The notes beneath the pieces were generated by a model. The model saw nothing but the letters and a program-made list of their open reading frames with translations. It was not told where the DNA came from and made no database searches. This document shows positions 15,750 through 16,384 of a stretch of DNA of 16,384 bases, in pieces; position 1 is the stretch's first letter; every line of letters begins with the position of its first letter. Made by a program: the position numbers and the translations under genes. Source of the stretch: an uncultured Clostridia bacterium (GTDB lineage: Bacteria > Bacillota_A > Clostridia > TANB77 > CAG-508); the NCBI GenBank assembly GCA_944393165.1, contig CALXZF010000092.1:1-16384 (forward strand), in the 5' to 3' direction.

Positions 15750-15970
15750 TGTGGACTTATAATAAAGTATTACAGTATCCTATAAATATAAAATGTCCTA
15801 ATCCAAAACTTGCAAAATTTATAATATCTCAATATGGAGGGCCAGACGGAGAACTCGCAGCTTCTCTTAGATATTTATCACAAAGATTTGGTATGCCGGA
15901 CCAAAAAGCAAAAGCAATATTAAATGATATAGGAACAGAGGAATTAGCACCATTTTGTTATCAATTGTAA
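15749..15970 (+). CDS. cotJC: CotJC, 3'-truncated manganese-catalase-like coat protein
   Basis: 73 residues, all matching the start of CotJC, which is normally about 180-190 residues and related to manganese catalase. Motifs: MWTYNKVLQYPINIKCPNPKLAK, then QYGGPDGELAASLRYLSQRFGMP (Glu35 is a metal ligand by family homology), then IGTEELA where the second Glu ligand (Glu65 by alignment) is present. The expected next residues are HLE (the His ligand); instead the ORF reads PFCYQL and stops. Similarity ends at about base 15950. None of the three forward frames downstream resumes CotJC, so this is not a point frameshift. Without the His ligand and the rest of the four-helix bundle the product cannot be an active catalase. 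The ribosome binding site is AGAGGTG and the start is coupled to cotJB. Either a pseudogene or the 5' half of a gene split by an inserted element. Confidence 0.9.
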   Translation: MWTYNKVLQYPINIKCPNPKLAKFIISQYGGPDGELAASLRYLSQRFGMPDQKAKAILNDIGTEELAPFCYQL

Positions 15971-16038
15971 GTTATTATTCTATTAAACTAAAAAAATTAT
16001 TTAAAAGATGTATAATTTATTTCATAAAAAATTAAAAT

Positions 16039-16064
16039 GCCTTAAAATCGATTCTAGGGCTTTT
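16039..16064 (+). terminator. Weak terminator-like hairpin after truncated cotJC
   Basis: GCCTTAAA (16039-16046) pairs with TTCTAGGGC (16052-16060) with one mismatch and one G-U around TCGA, followed by only four T residues. Low strength, but it lies in the otherwise geneless 149-bp stretch between truncated cotJC and the next gene. Confidence 0.35.
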
Positions 16065-16084
16065 GAATAAAAACTAGTATTGTA

Positions 16085-16119
16085 AGAATTATATAGAAAA
16101 ACTATATAGTTCTTTTTTT
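16085..16119 (+). terminator. Terminator directly upstream of the radC-like gene
   Basis: AGAATTATATAG (16085-16096) and CTATATAGTTCT (16102-16113) form a 12-bp stem with one G-U pair and an AAAAA loop, followed by a run of T residues to 16119. A GGAGGT ribosome binding site starts only three bases after the T run, so the hairpin could act as an attenuator of the next gene or end an upstream transcript. Confidence 0.75.
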
Positions 16120-16384
16120 ATGGAGGTAATAATAATAGAAATTGAAATAATGAAGAAATTGCAAGATGAAAAAATAAAAAGAAAAGTAAATAAACCTGAA
16201 GATGTTTTCAATCTAGAAGAAGTACAAGAAATAAAAGATGCTATACAAGAGCATTTTTTATTTTTGGGATTAGATAGAGTTAATAACATTAGAAATATAA
16301 GCTTATTGGGAATTGGAACAAGTTCTCATATAGAAATTGATGTTAAATATATTGTAAGAACAGCTTTAGTAACTGCAAGTGATA
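16120..16384 (+). CDS. RadC/JAB-domain protein, 5' part (runs off window)
   Basis: An open frame through base 16384. From the ATG at 16150 it reads MKKLQDEKIKRKV, then KPEDVFNLEEVQEIKDAIQE, HFLFLGLDRVNNIRNISLLGIG and KYIVRTALVTASD. This is the region just before the catalytic HxH...D of the JAB/MPN deubiquitinase-like fold of RadC-family proteins. The subtype resembles the stand-alone RadC homologues often found in integrative elements, not the long housekeeping RadC with its N-terminal UPF0758 helix-hairpin-helix part. The function of such proteins is unproven. The start is uncertain: ATG 16120 overlaps the ribosome binding site GGAGGT (16122-16127), ATG 16150 is 22 nt past it, and only ATA/ATT codons lie at ideal spacing. 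Confidence 0.75.
   Translation, partial: MEVIIIEIEIMKKLQDEKIKRKVNKPEDVFNLEEVQEIKDAIQEHFLFLGLDRVNNIRNISLLGIGTSSHIEIDVKYIVRTALVTASD

Noticed and set aside
15941..15970. Simple one-base frameshift in cotJC
   Set aside because: Reading either alternative frame after 15950 does not resume CotJC sequence; the downstream DNA is unrelated, so the break is a junction or deletion.

Overview
The window comes from a very AT-rich, spore-forming member of the Clostridia, probably an uncultured anaerobic or gut lineage. Arginine is encoded almost only by AGA, ribosome binding sites are strong and purine-rich, and the set includes CotJA/CotJB/CotJC, a YtxC-family sporulation protein and a TIGR04086-family membrane protein. 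All supported genes are on the + strand. I assigned no species.

Left part (1-5505): the 3' two thirds of ileS; a GGGACA-type repeat; a secreted or membrane-anchored putative metallopeptidase gene that is split by a frameshift; then queA and tgt, two genes of the queuosine tRNA modification pathway. A roughly 78-bp hairpin-bearing insert, flanked by a 14-bp imperfect direct repeat, separates queA from tgt.

Middle (5520-10544): a membrane-anchored WG-repeat protein sits directly behind tgt, where related genomes often carry yajC. After a strong terminator come a TIGR04086 membrane protein, then an HD-domain phosphohydrolase with its own promoter, and secD and secF. SecD and SecF are both recognisable but divergent. 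SecD lacks the TM4 aspartate of the family, and SecF is short with four predicted membrane segments instead of six.

Right-middle (10607-14855): a cluster of three GGGACA-type hairpins, a single-domain rhodanese, a YtxC-family sporulation protein, a GtrB/DPM1-like family 2 glycosyltransferase, a 174-nt rod-shaped structured element ending in a U tract (candidate non-coding RNA), and pyruvate kinase with a good promoter and terminator.

Right end (14913-16384): a sporulation coat operon cotJA-cotJB-cotJC with 1-nt start/stop overlaps. CotJA and CotJB carry unusual Cys/Asn-rich N-terminal extensions. CotJC stops after 73 residues, exactly where the next metal-binding histidine should be, and the DNA beyond is unrelated. 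It holds two hairpins and the start of a RadC/JAB-domain gene of a kind common in mobile elements. The most interesting hypothesis is that cotJC is interrupted by an integrated element, possibly one excised during sporulation as the skin element is from sigK. Simple deletion or misassembly are the alternatives.
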